From: an uncultured Collinsella sp.
GTDB lineage: Bacteria; Actinomycetota; Coriobacteriia; Coriobacteriales; Coriobacteriaceae
Length of the DNA: 40,650 nt
NCBI GenBank assembly: GCA_900757205.1
Contig: CAAENA010000064.1
Location: 1-40,650, forward strand
Direction of reading: 5' to 3'
In this document: positions 1 through 7,374 of the stretch, one piece after another
Numbering within the stretch: the first letter of the stretch is position 1
How the letters are laid out: every line of letters begins with the position of its first letter
Program-made: the position numbers and the translations under genes
The notes under the pieces: generated by a model
Told to the model about the DNA's origin: nothing
Seen by the model: the letters and a program-made list of their open reading frames with translations, nothing else
The model's database searches: none

Positions 1-65
1 AGGACGTTTTCTAGCCGGAAACACGTTGATGCTCGGCATTTATTGAACCAATGCTCTATGCCTAT

Positions 66-96
66 GCCCGTCGATCATTTGATCGGCGGGCTTTTT
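66..96 (+). terminator. Intrinsic terminator of an upstream gene
   Basis: An 11-bp stem (66-76 with 81-91, one G-T wobble) closes a 4-nt ATTT loop and is followed by five T residues. It ends a transcript entering from the left. A possible last codon run with a TAG stop is seen at 12-14, but too little of that gene is in the window to name it. Confidence 0.85.
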
Positions 97-130
97 ATTA
101 AAGAAAAATCAAAAAAATCTGAAATAGTTC

Positions 131-158
131 TTGCATAGTTAGTTATATAAAGTATTAT
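131..158 (+). promoter_or_regulatory. Sigma-70 type promoter of the SIS/PTS operon
   Basis: TTGCAT at 131-136 and TATTAT at 153-158 are separated by 16 bp in an AT-rich stretch just after the upstream terminator. The first gene starts about 50 bp downstream, behind a TTAGGAG ribosome binding site at 196-202. Only the consensus match supports this. Confidence 0.6.
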
Positions 159-208
159 AACGTCATGGGATGAATGAAGGGTTCATCCAAGTGAGTTAGG
201 AGTAAGGG

Positions 209-1243
209 ATGTTCAATTTCGATGAGCCTCGTTACGAGAAGGTTGTGAGCGATGCCCTCGCTCTCCGTCCTCAGATTGAGGCTGCCGTGGACGAGGTCTG
301 CGAGCAGGGTTATTCCAACATCTTCTTCATCGGCTGCGGCGGCACCTGGGCCCACACGCTCCCGATGAAGTATTGGGTCGAGACCACCACGGCCGACGTC
401 GATGTCCACTGCGAGATCGCCGCAGAGTTCCTCGCCTGCCCGCCCAAGACCTTCAACAAGGATTCTGTCTGCGTCTTCTCCACCCGTACCGGCACCACCC
501 CCGAGATCATTGAGGCTGCCAAGTTCTGCCAGGAGCAGGGCGCCCGCACGCTGATGTATGTCTCCAACGACAACACCCCGGCCACCGAGTACGCCGATTA
601 CAAGTTCTTCAGCTTCGCCGAGGACGACGTTCTGTGCGAGGCCATCTACACCTACCAGATCACGCTGGTCGCCCGCTTCCTCAAGAACGCCGGCGCCTTC
701 CCCAAGTACAACACCTTCATGGAAGAGTTCGGCAACATCGCTCCGTACCTCATCAAGGCCAAGGACGCTCAGGACGAGCGCTGCGCCGCCATGGCCGAGG
801 ACTTCAAGGACACCGATTACCACATGGTGATTGGCTCCGGCATGCTCTGGGGTGAGGCCTACGACTACGCCATGTGCATCCTCGAGGAGATGCAGTGGAT
901 CAAGACCAAGTCCATCCACGCCGCCGAGTTCTTCCACGGCACCATCGAGCTGTGCGAGGAAGGCACGAGCCTCATCATGCTCTACGGCGAGGATGACACC
1001 CGTAAGCTCATGGACCGCGTGGACAACTTCACTCACATGCTCGCCGACGAGAAGGGCGTCAACGTCCGCGTGAACAAGTTTGACACCGCCGAGGTCGAGC
1101 TGCCGTTCAGCGACCCCGAGTTCCGCAAGATCGTTTCCCCGATGGTCACCTACACCATCACCGAGCGTCTGAGCTGCCATCTCGAGCACGTCCGTAACCA
1201 CCCGCTCACCACGCGTCGTTACTATCACCAGATGAACTACTAA
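209..1243 (+). CDS. SIS-domain sugar-phosphate deglycase/isomerase, FrlB-like
   Basis: The 344-aa protein has the layout of SIS (sugar isomerase) proteins of the FrlB/GfrF group, which cleave amino-sugar adducts such as fructoselysine-6-phosphate or glucoselysine-6-phosphate after PTS uptake. Visible marks are the first SIS core near residues 38-60 (FFIGCGGTWAHT), a serine/threonine-rich STRTGTTPE segment that would hold the phosphosugar, a second SIS half with EFFHGTIEL, and the family-like C-terminal RRYY tail. It is the first gene of an operon with mannose-family PTS EIIC and EIID, which fits a role on the incoming phosphorylated substrate. The ATG at 209 has a good ribosome binding site. 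The exact substrate cannot be read from sequence; a glucosamine-type isomerase is the alternative. Confidence 0.8.
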   Translation: MFNFDEPRYEKVVSDALALRPQIEAAVDEVCEQGYSNIFFIGCGGTWAHTLPMKYWVETTTADVDVHCEIAAEFLACPPKTFNKDSVCVFSTRTGTTPEIIEAAKFCQEQGARTLMYVSNDNTPATEYADYKFFSFAEDDVLCEAIYTYQITLVARFLKNAGAFPKYNTFMEEFGNIAPYLIKAKDAQDERCAAMAEDFKDTDYHMVIGSGMLWGEAYDYAMCILEEMQWIKTKSIHAAEFFHGTIELCEEGTSLIMLYGEDDTRKLMDRVDNFTHMLADEKGVNVRVNKFDTAEVELPFSDPEFRKIVSPMVTYTITERLSCHLEHVRNHPLTTRRYYHQMNY

Positions 1244-1264
1244 TCCTCTCAAATTGCTGCGGTT

Positions 1265-1303
1265 GTCTGCAGGCGAGCTGCGCAGAATGCCTCGCCTGCA
1301 GAC
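1265..1303 (+). promoter_or_regulatory. Perfect 13-bp intercistronic hairpin
   Basis: Arms 1265-1277 and 1291-1303 are perfect reverse complements around a 13-nt loop, in the gap between the SIS gene and the EIIC gene. No proper T tract follows (CTGTTTCTGGGG). It is therefore more likely an mRNA processing or stability element, or a partial attenuator setting enzyme:transporter ratios, than a full terminator. Confidence 0.7.
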
Positions 1304-1324
1304 CTGTTTCTGGGGTTGATCGAA

Positions 1325-2098
1325 ATGGTTGTCCAGTATCTTCTAGTTGCACTGGTCGCATTTATTGCGTCCATGGACGAGCAATTATTTGGCATTACGA
1401 TGCTTGGTCGTCCGCTGTTTACGAGCCTGTTTGTCGGCTTGATTCTTGGCGATGTCCAGCAGGGCGTTATCGTCGGCGCTGCTTTGGAGTCCATGTTCAT
1501 GGGCGCCATCATGGTCGGCGCGGCGGTTCCTCCCGAGGTCTATGCCTCCGGCGTGCTTGGCTGCGCGTTTGCCGTCATTACGGGTACGGGCACGGCAACT
1601 GCCGTCGCGCTCGCCCTTCCCGTCTCCGTCTTCCTTCAGGTGTGGCGCAACTTCTGCTACGCCGTTCCGGGTGCCTTTGCCTGCAAGAAGATTGAGACCG
1701 CTCTGGCAAATCGCGATCTTGCCAAGGCGAATCTGTACCATCTGACCATCGTGCCGCTGTCGATTGGCATTCCGTCTGCACTGCTGGTGTTTGGCTCGCT
1801 GTTCTTTGGTGCCGACCTTATCAACAATGCGCTCAGCGCGATTCCGCAGTTTGTGATGGACGGCCTCAACGTTGCGTCCGGCGTCATGGTCTGCATCGGC
1901 TTCGCTCTTCTTATCAGGACCATGGGCGATAACAAGCTCCTTCCCTGGCTGTTCCTGGGCTTCATTATGGTCATCTACCTCAAGATGGACGTGGTCGGCG
2001 TCGCCGCAGCTGCCATTTGCGTCGCGCTGCTCCTGGCCTTCCGCGAGGGCTCGTCCGGTCCGCAGACGGTTGCTGCAGATGAAGAGGAGGACTTCTAA
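1325..2098 (+). CDS. PTS mannose/sorbose-family EIIC permease
   Basis: This hydrophobic protein of about 257 aa is the EIIC membrane component of a mannose-family phosphotransferase system, which with EIID carries sugar across the membrane during phosphorylation. The N-terminal part (ALVAFIASMDEQLFG, then GLILGDVQQGVIVGAALESMFMGAIMVGAAVPPE) is typical of the family, and several membrane segments follow. The C-terminus is acidic (ADEEEDF). ATG 1325 is preferred over an in-frame TTG at 1316 because a GGGG motif lies at suitable distance. Its TAA stop overlaps the EIID start by one base (TAATG), so the two are translationally coupled. No EIIA or EIIB gene is visible in this operon. Confidence 0.9.
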   Translation: MVVQYLLVALVAFIASMDEQLFGITMLGRPLFTSLFVGLILGDVQQGVIVGAALESMFMGAIMVGAAVPPEVYASGVLGCAFAVITGTGTATAVALALPVSVFLQVWRNFCYAVPGAFACKKIETALANRDLAKANLYHLTIVPLSIGIPSALLVFGSLFFGADLINNALSAIPQFVMDGLNVASGVMVCIGFALLIRTMGDNKLLPWLFLGFIMVIYLKMDVVGVAAAAICVALLLAFREGSSGPQTVAADEEEDF

Positions 2099-2946
2099 TG
2101 GCTATCCAGAACACCGACCTCAAAGAGGCCAAGAAGGACGCGATTATGACTCCCGATATGTATCGGAGCATGTTCCTTCGCCAGTTTACGAGCCAGTGCT
2201 CGCAGTCGTACGACAAGATGATGGCAATGGGCTTCATGTACACCATTCAGAAGCCCCTGCGAAAGATCTATCCCAACGACGACGATTACTATGCGGCGCT
2301 CGATCGCCATACCGAGTTCTTTAACATCACGCCTCATGTGCTTCCGTTTGTAGCCGGCCTAACGGTTTCGATGGAAGAGCAGGCGGCTGCCGATAAGAAC
2401 TTCGACACGTCCTCGATTAACGCCATGAAGGTCGGCCTTATGGGACCGCTTTCCGGCATCGGCGATTCGTTCTACTGGGGTACGTTCCGCGTGGTTGCCG
2501 CCGGCATTGGTATTGGCATCGCTTCGACGGGCAACCCGCTCGGCCCCATCGTGTACGCGCTTATCTACTCCGTGATTAACTTTGCAACGCGTATCGTCGC
2601 CGCCCATCTGGGTTACGACTTGGGAACCAAGTTTTTGCAGCAGTCCGAAGAGAGCAACCTTATGTCTCGCATGACGCATGCTGCCGGTGTTCTCGGAATG
2701 ACCGTTATCGGCGCCATGATTGCGGCACAGGTCTCGCTGTCCACGGCTTTGACCTTTGACGTGGGTGGTTCGGAGATTGTCCTGCAGGATCTGTTCGATT
2801 CGATCTTCCCCGGTCTGCTGCCCTTGCTGGCAACGTTCGCTTGCGTTGCCCTCTATAAAAAGGGCGTCAAGACCATTTGGATCATCTTGGGCATCTTCGC
2901 AATCTGCATCATCGGAACGGGCTTGGGAGTGTTCGCGGCGGCGTAA
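2098..2946 (+). CDS. PTS mannose/sorbose-family EIID component
   Basis: A 282-aa EIID subunit that pairs with EIIC to form the sugar channel. Family marks are a soluble N-terminal segment (MYRSMFLRQFTSQ), HTEFFNITPHVLPFVAGL, and the conserved GLMGPLSGIGDSFYWGTFRVV stretch near residues 115-135. Hydrophobic C-terminal segments follow, ending in LGVFAAA. It starts inside the TAA stop of the EIIC gene and is followed by a strong terminator, so it closes the operon. The sugar is unknown; the SIS enzyme upstream suggests an amino-sugar or glycated amino-acid substrate. Confidence 0.92.
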   Translation: MAIQNTDLKEAKKDAIMTPDMYRSMFLRQFTSQCSQSYDKMMAMGFMYTIQKPLRKIYPNDDDYYAALDRHTEFFNITPHVLPFVAGLTVSMEEQAAADKNFDTSSINAMKVGLMGPLSGIGDSFYWGTFRVVAAGIGIGIASTGNPLGPIVYALIYSVINFATRIVAAHLGYDLGTKFLQQSEESNLMSRMTHAAGVLGMTVIGAMIAAQVSLSTALTFDVGGSEIVLQDLFDSIFPGLLPLLATFACVALYKKGVKTIWIILGIFAICIIGTGLGVFAAA

Positions 2947-2991
2947 TGTTGACTGCTATGCTCGCGCGTTGGATAACTAACTGACCGTTTG

Positions 2992-3027
2992 AAAACGGGG
3001 CTCGGCGTAAGGCCGGCCCCGTTTTTT
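2992..3027 (+). terminator. Intrinsic terminator after EIID
   Basis: A 10-bp stem (AAAACGGGGC at 2992-3001 with GCCCCGTTTT at 3016-3025) with a small inner loop is followed by a T run. It sits 45 bp after the EIID stop and ends the PTS operon. Confidence 0.9.
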
Positions 3028-3080
3028 ATTTGAGGGATTTTCCGACCGTCCAAAAAATCACACTCGTCCATCACTCACGC

Positions 3081-3148
3081 ATCTCTCATCTCTCATTCGT
3101 CACTAACACGAGAGATAGCTGAAAGACGAGAGATAAATATGAGAGATA
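3081..3148. promoter_or_regulatory. GAGAGATA operator module 1
   Basis: Two ATCTCTC boxes (3081-3087, 3088-3094) are followed on the other strand sense by three GAGAGATA boxes starting at 3110, 3128 and 3141. Intervals of 18 and 13 bp separate the three boxes. The same box order and the same 18/13 intervals recur in module 2. The repeat lies upstream of a regulator with an AlbA_2 DNA-binding domain and is best read as its operator, which is inference. Confidence 0.7.
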
Positions 3149-3195
3149 ACCGAGCAGCAAAGAGACAAGCAATCATGGTATTATCTCAATACCGA

Positions 3196-3225
3196 TTGTT
3201 CTACCAGCAAAAACATGTTTATATG
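3196..3225 (+). promoter_or_regulatory. Possible promoter between the two operator modules
   Basis: TTGTTC at 3196-3201 and TATATG at 3220-3225 are spaced by 18 bp in the AT-rich gap between the two repeat modules. It would drive the AlbA_2-domain gene starting at 3376. The consensus match is modest. Confidence 0.35.
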
Positions 3226-3251
3226 AAACAGATGGCAGACATCTTTCTTTT

Positions 3252-3318
3252 ATCTCTCACTCATCTCTAATATGAGAGATAACAGAAAGATGAGAGATAA
3301 TTACGAGAGATAACTGAG
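3252..3318. promoter_or_regulatory. GAGAGATA operator module 2
   Basis: ATCTCTC (3252-3258) and ATCTCT (3263-3268) precede GAGAGATA boxes starting at 3274, 3292 and 3305, the same 18- and 13-bp intervals as module 1. The 45-bp stretch 3274-3318 matches 3110-3154 at 39 positions, offset by exactly 164 bp. ATCTCT-N6-AGAGAT at 3263-3280 is also a dyad. The module ends about 55 bp before the regulator's start codon. Confidence 0.7.
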
Positions 3319-3375
3319 AGACGAAGAAAATCTATTCGCGGCATTCTTCGCAGAACCGAGCGAAAGGACGTGCAG

Positions 3376-4842
3376 GTGAACGAAAACGAACTGACCGGTT
3401 TGCTCGAGTCTTTAAGGCGCATGGGCTCGGACGATCTTAACGTCGAAGTGAAGGAGAGCGCCACGACGCTTTCCCGCGACGTATGGGAAACGGTCAGCGC
3501 TTTCGCAAACACCGCCGGCGGCATCATCGTACTCGGAGTGAGCGAGCGCGCGGGTTTTGTCCCAGTTGCAAACTTTGAGACCGAGAAAGTGCTCAACCAA
3601 TTCGTGGCGGGCATGGGCGATGCCGGCGGTCGCGGAAAGCTGGCCAATCCGCCCAAATACACCATTGAGCGCGTGGAGCTCCAGGGCACCGTGGTTCTGG
3701 TCATCGCGATTGAGGAGCTCGACCCGTCGAGCAAGCCTTGCTATGTCATAGAGCGGGGCGCTCAAGGTGGCAGCTACAAACGCATCGATGACAAAGATGT
3801 CCCGCTTTCGTCGACCGAGGTTTTGGCACTGTCGTCATATGAACGGACGAGTCCTAGCGATCGCGATGCGGTGCCCGGCACGAGTGTGGGCGATCTCGAC
3901 GAGTCGCTGGTCGACCGCACGATAGAGCGTGCCTATTCGTTGACGCCTCGAGCGATGCGCGGTGCGGCGGACAAGAAGACAAAGATGGAGCGCCTGAATC
4001 TCCTCGACTTCCAGGGCAATGTTACCAAGGCCGGCCTCCTTGCCGCGGGCGTTTACCCTCAGCAGTTCTATCCCAAGCTCTTCATTGATGTGGCTGTCCA
4101 CGTGGGAACTCAAAAGGGAGCTGCGGGGCCACTAAGGTTTATGGACCGCACAATCTGTGAGGGAACGTTGGGCGAGATAATCTCGGATGCTGTCGCGGCC
4201 GTCGCCAAGAATTTGCGGCGAACCTCGACCGTCCAAGGCGTTTCGCGTGTCGACTCGCTGGAGATTCCCGAGGAGGTTCTGCGCGAGGCAATCGCCAACG
4301 CCGTAATCCATCGAGAATACGGGGATCGGTTCTGTGGGCAATCGATCGCCGTCGACGTTTTTGACGACCGTATCGAGGTGACGAATCCCGGCGGCCTTTA
4401 TGGAGGGAAGACTCGCGAGAACTTGTTTGACGGCAGCTCCCGATGCCGTAACGCGACGCTCGTGAAACTCATGTCGATTGTCCCGCTGCCGGATGGCGCA
4501 GGTTCGCCGGCTGAGGGCAATGGCTCGGGCATCCCGATGATGATCGATGCCATGCGCGCGCATGGTCTGGCCGAGCCCCTGTTCTGCCCGGGGTTCGATC
4601 GGTTCAAGGTCGTACTTTACCGTTCAAAGATCGAGCCAGTCGATCATGGCGGGGGCTTAATTGTGACGGCACTCAAACACTACGGCGAGCTGGGGACGCG
4701 TGAGCTGGCAGAACGCACGGGGCTTACAATTTCCCAGGTTAGGTCGCGCGTCAACGCGCTCATTGCTCAAGGCGAGCTTGAGCCCACGGCGCCGGCGACG
4801 AGCCGCAACCGCAAGTATCGACTGTCAGAGCGCGTGGAATAA
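3376..4842 (+). CDS. AlbA_2 (Schlafen-like) domain transcriptional regulator/ATP-binding protein
   Basis: A protein of about 488 aa with three parts. The N-terminus is an AlbA_2/Schlafen-type DNA-binding domain: EVKESATTLSRDVWETVSAFANTAGGIIVLGV near residues 20-55. The middle and C-terminal third resembles the GHKL-like ATP-binding domain of COG2865 proteins, with an N-box-like EAIANAVIHREY near residue 305 and a GNGSGIPMM loop near 380. The last 60 residues form a winged helix (GELGTRELAERTGLTISQVRSRVNAL). Such proteins are usually annotated as putative transcriptional regulators or RecG-like helicases. GTG 3376 is chosen because AAAGGA at 3363-3368 is 7 nt away; GTG 3370 would leave one nucleotide. 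The duplicated GAGAGATA modules upstream point to autoregulation. Its targets are unknown, and a phage-defence or stress role is possible but unsupported. Confidence 0.8.
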   Translation: MNENELTGLLESLRRMGSDDLNVEVKESATTLSRDVWETVSAFANTAGGIIVLGVSERAGFVPVANFETEKVLNQFVAGMGDAGGRGKLANPPKYTIERVELQGTVVLVIAIEELDPSSKPCYVIERGAQGGSYKRIDDKDVPLSSTEVLALSSYERTSPSDRDAVPGTSVGDLDESLVDRTIERAYSLTPRAMRGAADKKTKMERLNLLDFQGNVTKAGLLAAGVYPQQFYPKLFIDVAVHVGTQKGAAGPLRFMDRTICEGTLGEIISDAVAAVAKNLRRTSTVQGVSRVDSLEIPEEVLREAIANAVIHREYGDRFCGQSIAVDVFDDRIEVTNPGGLYGGKTRENLFDGSSRCRNATLVKLMSIVPLPDGAGSPAEGNGSGIPMMIDAMRAHGLAEPLFCPGFDRFKVVLYRSKIEPVDHGGGLIVTALKHYGELGTRELAERTGLTISQVRSRVNALIAQGELEPTAPATSRNRKYRLSERVE

Positions 4843-4942
4843 ATGCGTTAGTGGACGAGGCGACCCAATAATCGACCCTCAATTGGCGCCCACTAAGGTA
4901 AAGCGGTTGTTGCTCAGTCGACGGTGATGCTAAAGACTCGGC

Positions 4943-5434
4943 TTACGCCGGCATGGCCCCGAACCCGTCCATCAGGAACAGCCTAAGAACCAGCTTGATG
5001 ACATATCCCGGTTTGACTTCTGCCGCGTCAAAGACGTGGCGCTCGGTGAGCTCACTACAGTATGCATAGATGTCACGGATAAGGTCCGCGCCCGAGAGCG
5101 TAAACATGTAGCCTGCGTCCGAAAGTGCATTGGGCGCGGCAGGCAACTTGGTCATGCGACAAAAGGTCAACAGGTCGGGCGCCATAGCGTCCTGGTAGCC
5201 AAGATGGCTGCCGTCTTCTTGTGCGGCGAGTTCCAGCTGGCGTACTCGATCCAGCGCCGCCGCTAACACAAAGCTCGGCGTAGGCGCATTGACGTCTTCC
5301 GTGTTCGCCACGAGTTTGCCTGCTGCCTGCGTGACAAGCCAGGCGACCTCGCGCTGGCAACGCACGGCCTTGCGCGTAACCGGCTTGATGGACGAAGAAG
5401 AAACGCTCCCCTTAGGCGGATTCGAAGCAGCCAT
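4943..5434 (-). CDS. Hypothetical protein
   Basis: I do not recognise this 163-aa protein. It is soluble, with no signal peptide or membrane segment. The N-terminal 20 residues are Ser/Pro/Lys-rich and probably disordered, and the rest is predicted mainly helical. The start is well supported by GGGAGGG five bases upstream of the ATG. It is divergent from the gene at 5446, with only 11 bp between the start codons. Its 3' end converges on the AlbA_2 regulator gene across a gap of 100 bp with no clear terminator. Confidence 0.6.
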   Translation of the reverse strand: MAASNPPKGSVSSSSIKPVTRKAVRCQREVAWLVTQAAGKLVANTEDVNAPTPSFVLAAALDRVRQLELAAQEDGSHLGYQDAMAPDLLTFCRMTKLPAAPNALSDAGYMFTLSGADLIRDIYAYCSELTERHVFDAAEVKPGYVIKLVLRLFLMDGFGAMPA

Positions 5435-5445
5435 AAGACCCTCCC

Positions 5446-6033
5446 ATGAACAATCCGGCCCAACAAGTCCGGATGAAACACGTGCTACATCAGTATACAG
5501 GGGAGTGGGGTAGCGGGGCTCAAGCGCGCCAGCGGCAAACCGAGAGCATCAACAATGTGCCTCCGCTCTATTTGGACGACGGTACGTGGGTCATTAAGTA
5601 CTCGGTTCAAGCGCCGGGTACCGTTGGTTTTCGAGACCAGAATTACAACCGTAAAATGCTCAACTGCATGGAATGTGGCGTCCCAGTCGGAGTCATATTT
5701 GCAACCGAGGTGGGCTATAAGGTGCTCGGCCTTGCGTTTGTTGAGTGGTTCGAGCCCGAAAACGGATGGTTTGTTCTGCACGGTCCTGTTCATAAAGGCG
5801 GACCGGGCCCTCGTTTTGCGCCCGACATGAGTTATCTGAAGCACATACCCGTCCTGAAGCACATACCCGTCGATATTGAGTTTGCCGGACAGGGCGCGAC
5901 CGACGATGAAATTTGGCTTTGGCGGTCTTTTACGATCGTGTTGTTTGATCGGATCGCGCGGCGATGCAATCTCGCGCACGCCTGCTGGTGCATGCTCTTC
6001 CTGATTTGTATAGCAAGAGGGGAGCGAGCGTGA
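5446..6033 (+). CDS. Protein resembling the SRA-like N-terminal domain of McrA/HNH restriction enzymes
   Basis: The 195-aa product has, around residues 40-90, a pattern (DDGTWVIKYSV, then FRDQNYNRKMLNCMECGVPVGVIFAT) that recalls the N-terminal domain of HNH-type modified-DNA restriction enzymes. Those domains carry a similar NR..REAMEAGVPIIYF stretch. This match is from memory and weak. No HNH nuclease part follows. The C-terminal 45 residues are Arg/Cys-rich and look unrelated to it. A tandem duplication adds a second LKHIPV at residues 131-142. ATG 5446 lacks a clear ribosome binding site; ATG 5473 is an alternative. Its TGA overlaps the next gene's GTG (GTGA), so the two are coupled. Confidence 0.5.
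   Translation: MNNPAQQVRMKHVLHQYTGEWGSGAQARQRQTESINNVPPLYLDDGTWVIKYSVQAPGTVGFRDQNYNRKMLNCMECGVPVGVIFATEVGYKVLGLAFVEWFEPENGWFVLHGPVHKGGPGPRFAPDMSYLKHIPVLKHIPVDIEFAGQGATDDEIWLWRSFTIVLFDRIARRCNLAHACWCMLFLICIARGERA
5836..5871 (+). repeat. Perfect 18-bp tandem duplication inside a gene
   Basis: An 18-bp unit at 5836-5853 is repeated exactly at 5854-5871, keeping the frame and doubling the hexapeptide LKHIPV. Identical copies suggest a recent slipped-strand event. Confidence 0.95.
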
Positions 6034-6314
6034 GCGGGCGAGGCGATATTGCGATGGGGAAGTACGGAAAACTGCCGTGTGCCCTTATAGACAACAAAAT
6101 GTTTCCGAGCGTAGAAGTTGATTGCGGGTCGTTTGTCGTCTCCTGTCCTTGCTGCGGCTCGCAAATACCGTGCCTCGACATTCGGTTCATCGATGCGCGC
6201 GACAGACTTAGCGACGAAGTGAGAAAACGGACAGGCGTTCATATGCCGGTGTATCAGGAGAAATGCCCTGTTTGTGGCCTCGATATCGTGTACGACGCCG
6301 GCGACGAGGGATAG
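6030..6314 (+). CDS. Small zinc-ribbon protein of unknown function
   Basis: A 94-aa protein with two CxxC knuckles, CPCCG and CPVCG, about 45 residues apart, giving four ligands for one zinc ribbon. No other domain is recognised. GTG 6030 is chosen as start: it overlaps the previous gene's TGA as GTGA, and AGAGGGGAG lies just upstream at 6016-6024. A downstream ATG at 6054 is possible. Coupling suggests the product works with the SRA-like protein, for example as a nucleic-acid-binding partner, but that is inference. It converges on the DUF5710 gene 39 bp later. Confidence 0.6.
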   Translation: MSGRGDIAMGKYGKLPCALIDNKMFPSVEVDCGSFVVSCPCCGSQIPCLDIRFIDARDRLSDEVRKRTGVHMPVYQEKCPVCGLDIVYDAGDEG

Positions 6315-6352
6315 GTGATGCGGAGGAGCTGGCTGTGAAGGCATCTCCGTTC

Positions 6353-7039
6353 CTACAAATAAATCCCCTCACCGAGCTGCTTGTGGAACTCGGCGTGATG
6401 GTCGCGTGCCCAAGTAAAGAGTGCCTGGTCAAAGTCGGTGCGCGTGGCCGGGACGCCAAAGACGCCGGCAACTTCGACACGTACAAACTCCAGTGCCGGC
6501 AGCTTGTTGATGGCGGTGAGGGCAAACGGGGACGTGGGTTTTTCGAACAGATAGCGGCTGCCTTGCAGCGCGTCGCAACTGGCGCACGTGTTGCCGAGCG
6601 ACGGGGCTTTGGAGGCTCGTGCGCCTACGGGTTTGTAGCCACAGCGCTTAGAAAGATAGTCGCGGATCTCGCCCGGGACGCAGCCAAGAGCGGGAACAAT
6701 GGCGAGCGCGTTGGCATTGGCCGTGTCGATGGCAATGTGCCCGGCTTCGTTGGGCGCGTGCGCAATGGCGATGCCCTTGCCGTCATCGGTTCGATAGGGA
6801 ATGCCGAAGGCCGCGACCGAGGTCTCTTTGTGACACTTCCAGCACTCGCGCTTGCCCAGCACTAGATATATATACGGCGCTGAGGGGTCGGATCGGTCAA
6901 CACCGGGCAGCCACTCGGCAAAGGGCTCGGGGTTGACGCCGCTGGGTACATACCAGATCTTCTTGGTCCGGTCCCATTTGGCGCCCAGCGCCTTGGCTTC
7001 TTCTTTGTGCGAAAAGGGGACATCGAGCTCGGTGCGCAT
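6353..7039 (-). CDS. DUF5710 domain protein with zinc-binding CxxC pairs
   Basis: The 228-aa protein opens with a DUF5710 domain (residues 4-45: LDVPFSHKEEAKALGAKWD, then KKIWYVP). This small domain is common in plasmid and phage primase-like or DNA-processing proteins. Two CxxC pairs follow, CWKC (66-69) and CASC (152-155), which could form a split zinc site. The remaining sequence is not recognised. Start ATG 7039 has AAGGAG five bases upstream, while the longer in-frame start at 7075 has none. It lies between small accessory genes and tRNA-Val. Confidence 0.65.
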   Translation of the reverse strand: MRTELDVPFSHKEEAKALGAKWDRTKKIWYVPSGVNPEPFAEWLPGVDRSDPSAPYIYLVLGKRECWKCHKETSVAAFGIPYRTDDGKGIAIAHAPNEAGHIAIDTANANALAIVPALGCVPGEIRDYLSKRCGYKPVGARASKAPSLGNTCASCDALQGSRYLFEKPTSPFALTAINKLPALEFVRVEVAGVFGVPATRTDFDQALFTWARDHHAEFHKQLGEGIYL

Positions 7040-7328
7040 GGCGGCTCCTTGGTGCTGCAGGTGCGAGTGGCTCAAGGATACCGCAGGGCGCAGACATCGC
7101 GGCGTTTTGTTGAGAAGTTGCGGCGCGGACTGCTTGGTTACGCCGTTAGATAAATTGGCAAGTAGATGGTCGGCTTTTGACCAGTTGGGCGGTTGGAGCA
7201 GCTTGCGGCGCAGTTTTGTGCCTGGCTATTGTTGATGTTGGGGTATTGAATTTGTTTGGCAGCCATTCGTCAGGTGAATTGATGCTACGTTGCGATGACG
7301 GTTGGAACTGCCAGCGGATTTAGCGACA
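7040..7328. other. Intergenic stretch without a recognised gene
   Basis: About 290 bp between the DUF5710 gene and the tRNA-Val terminator. I see short possible frames only, none with a ribosome binding site and family signature. The promoter of the DUF5710 gene should lie at its left end. Confidence 0.5.
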
Positions 7329-7366
7329 TAAAACAAAACAGCCCAAAGGACATAGCCTCTGAGCTG
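7329..7366 (-). terminator. Intrinsic terminator of tRNA-Val
   Basis: Read on the minus strand, an imperfect hairpin (7366 to 7339) is followed by TTTTGTTTT (7338-7330). It starts nine bases after the tRNA CCA end. Confidence 0.7.
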
Positions 7367-7374
7367 CGAACATT

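Noticed and set aside
155..1252. Long open frame on the minus strand opposite the SIS gene
   Set aside because: Its codons mirror the GC-rich coding frame of the SIS gene; the product is Val/Gly/Leu-rich low-complexity with no family likeness and no ribosome binding site.
2943..3060. Small frame downstream of EIID
   Set aside because: It runs through the terminator hairpin and lacks a ribosome binding site.
3081..3318. CRISPR-like array from the repeated GAGAGATA boxes
   Set aside because: Repeats are 8 bp and spacers only 5-10 bp; they fit transcription-factor sites, not CRISPR repeats, and no cas gene is present.
5934..6032. Possible frameshift restoring an HNH nuclease at the end of the SRA-like gene
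   Set aside because: I read the other frames after the domain; one contains an early TGA and none shows Cys/His spacing of an HNH motif.
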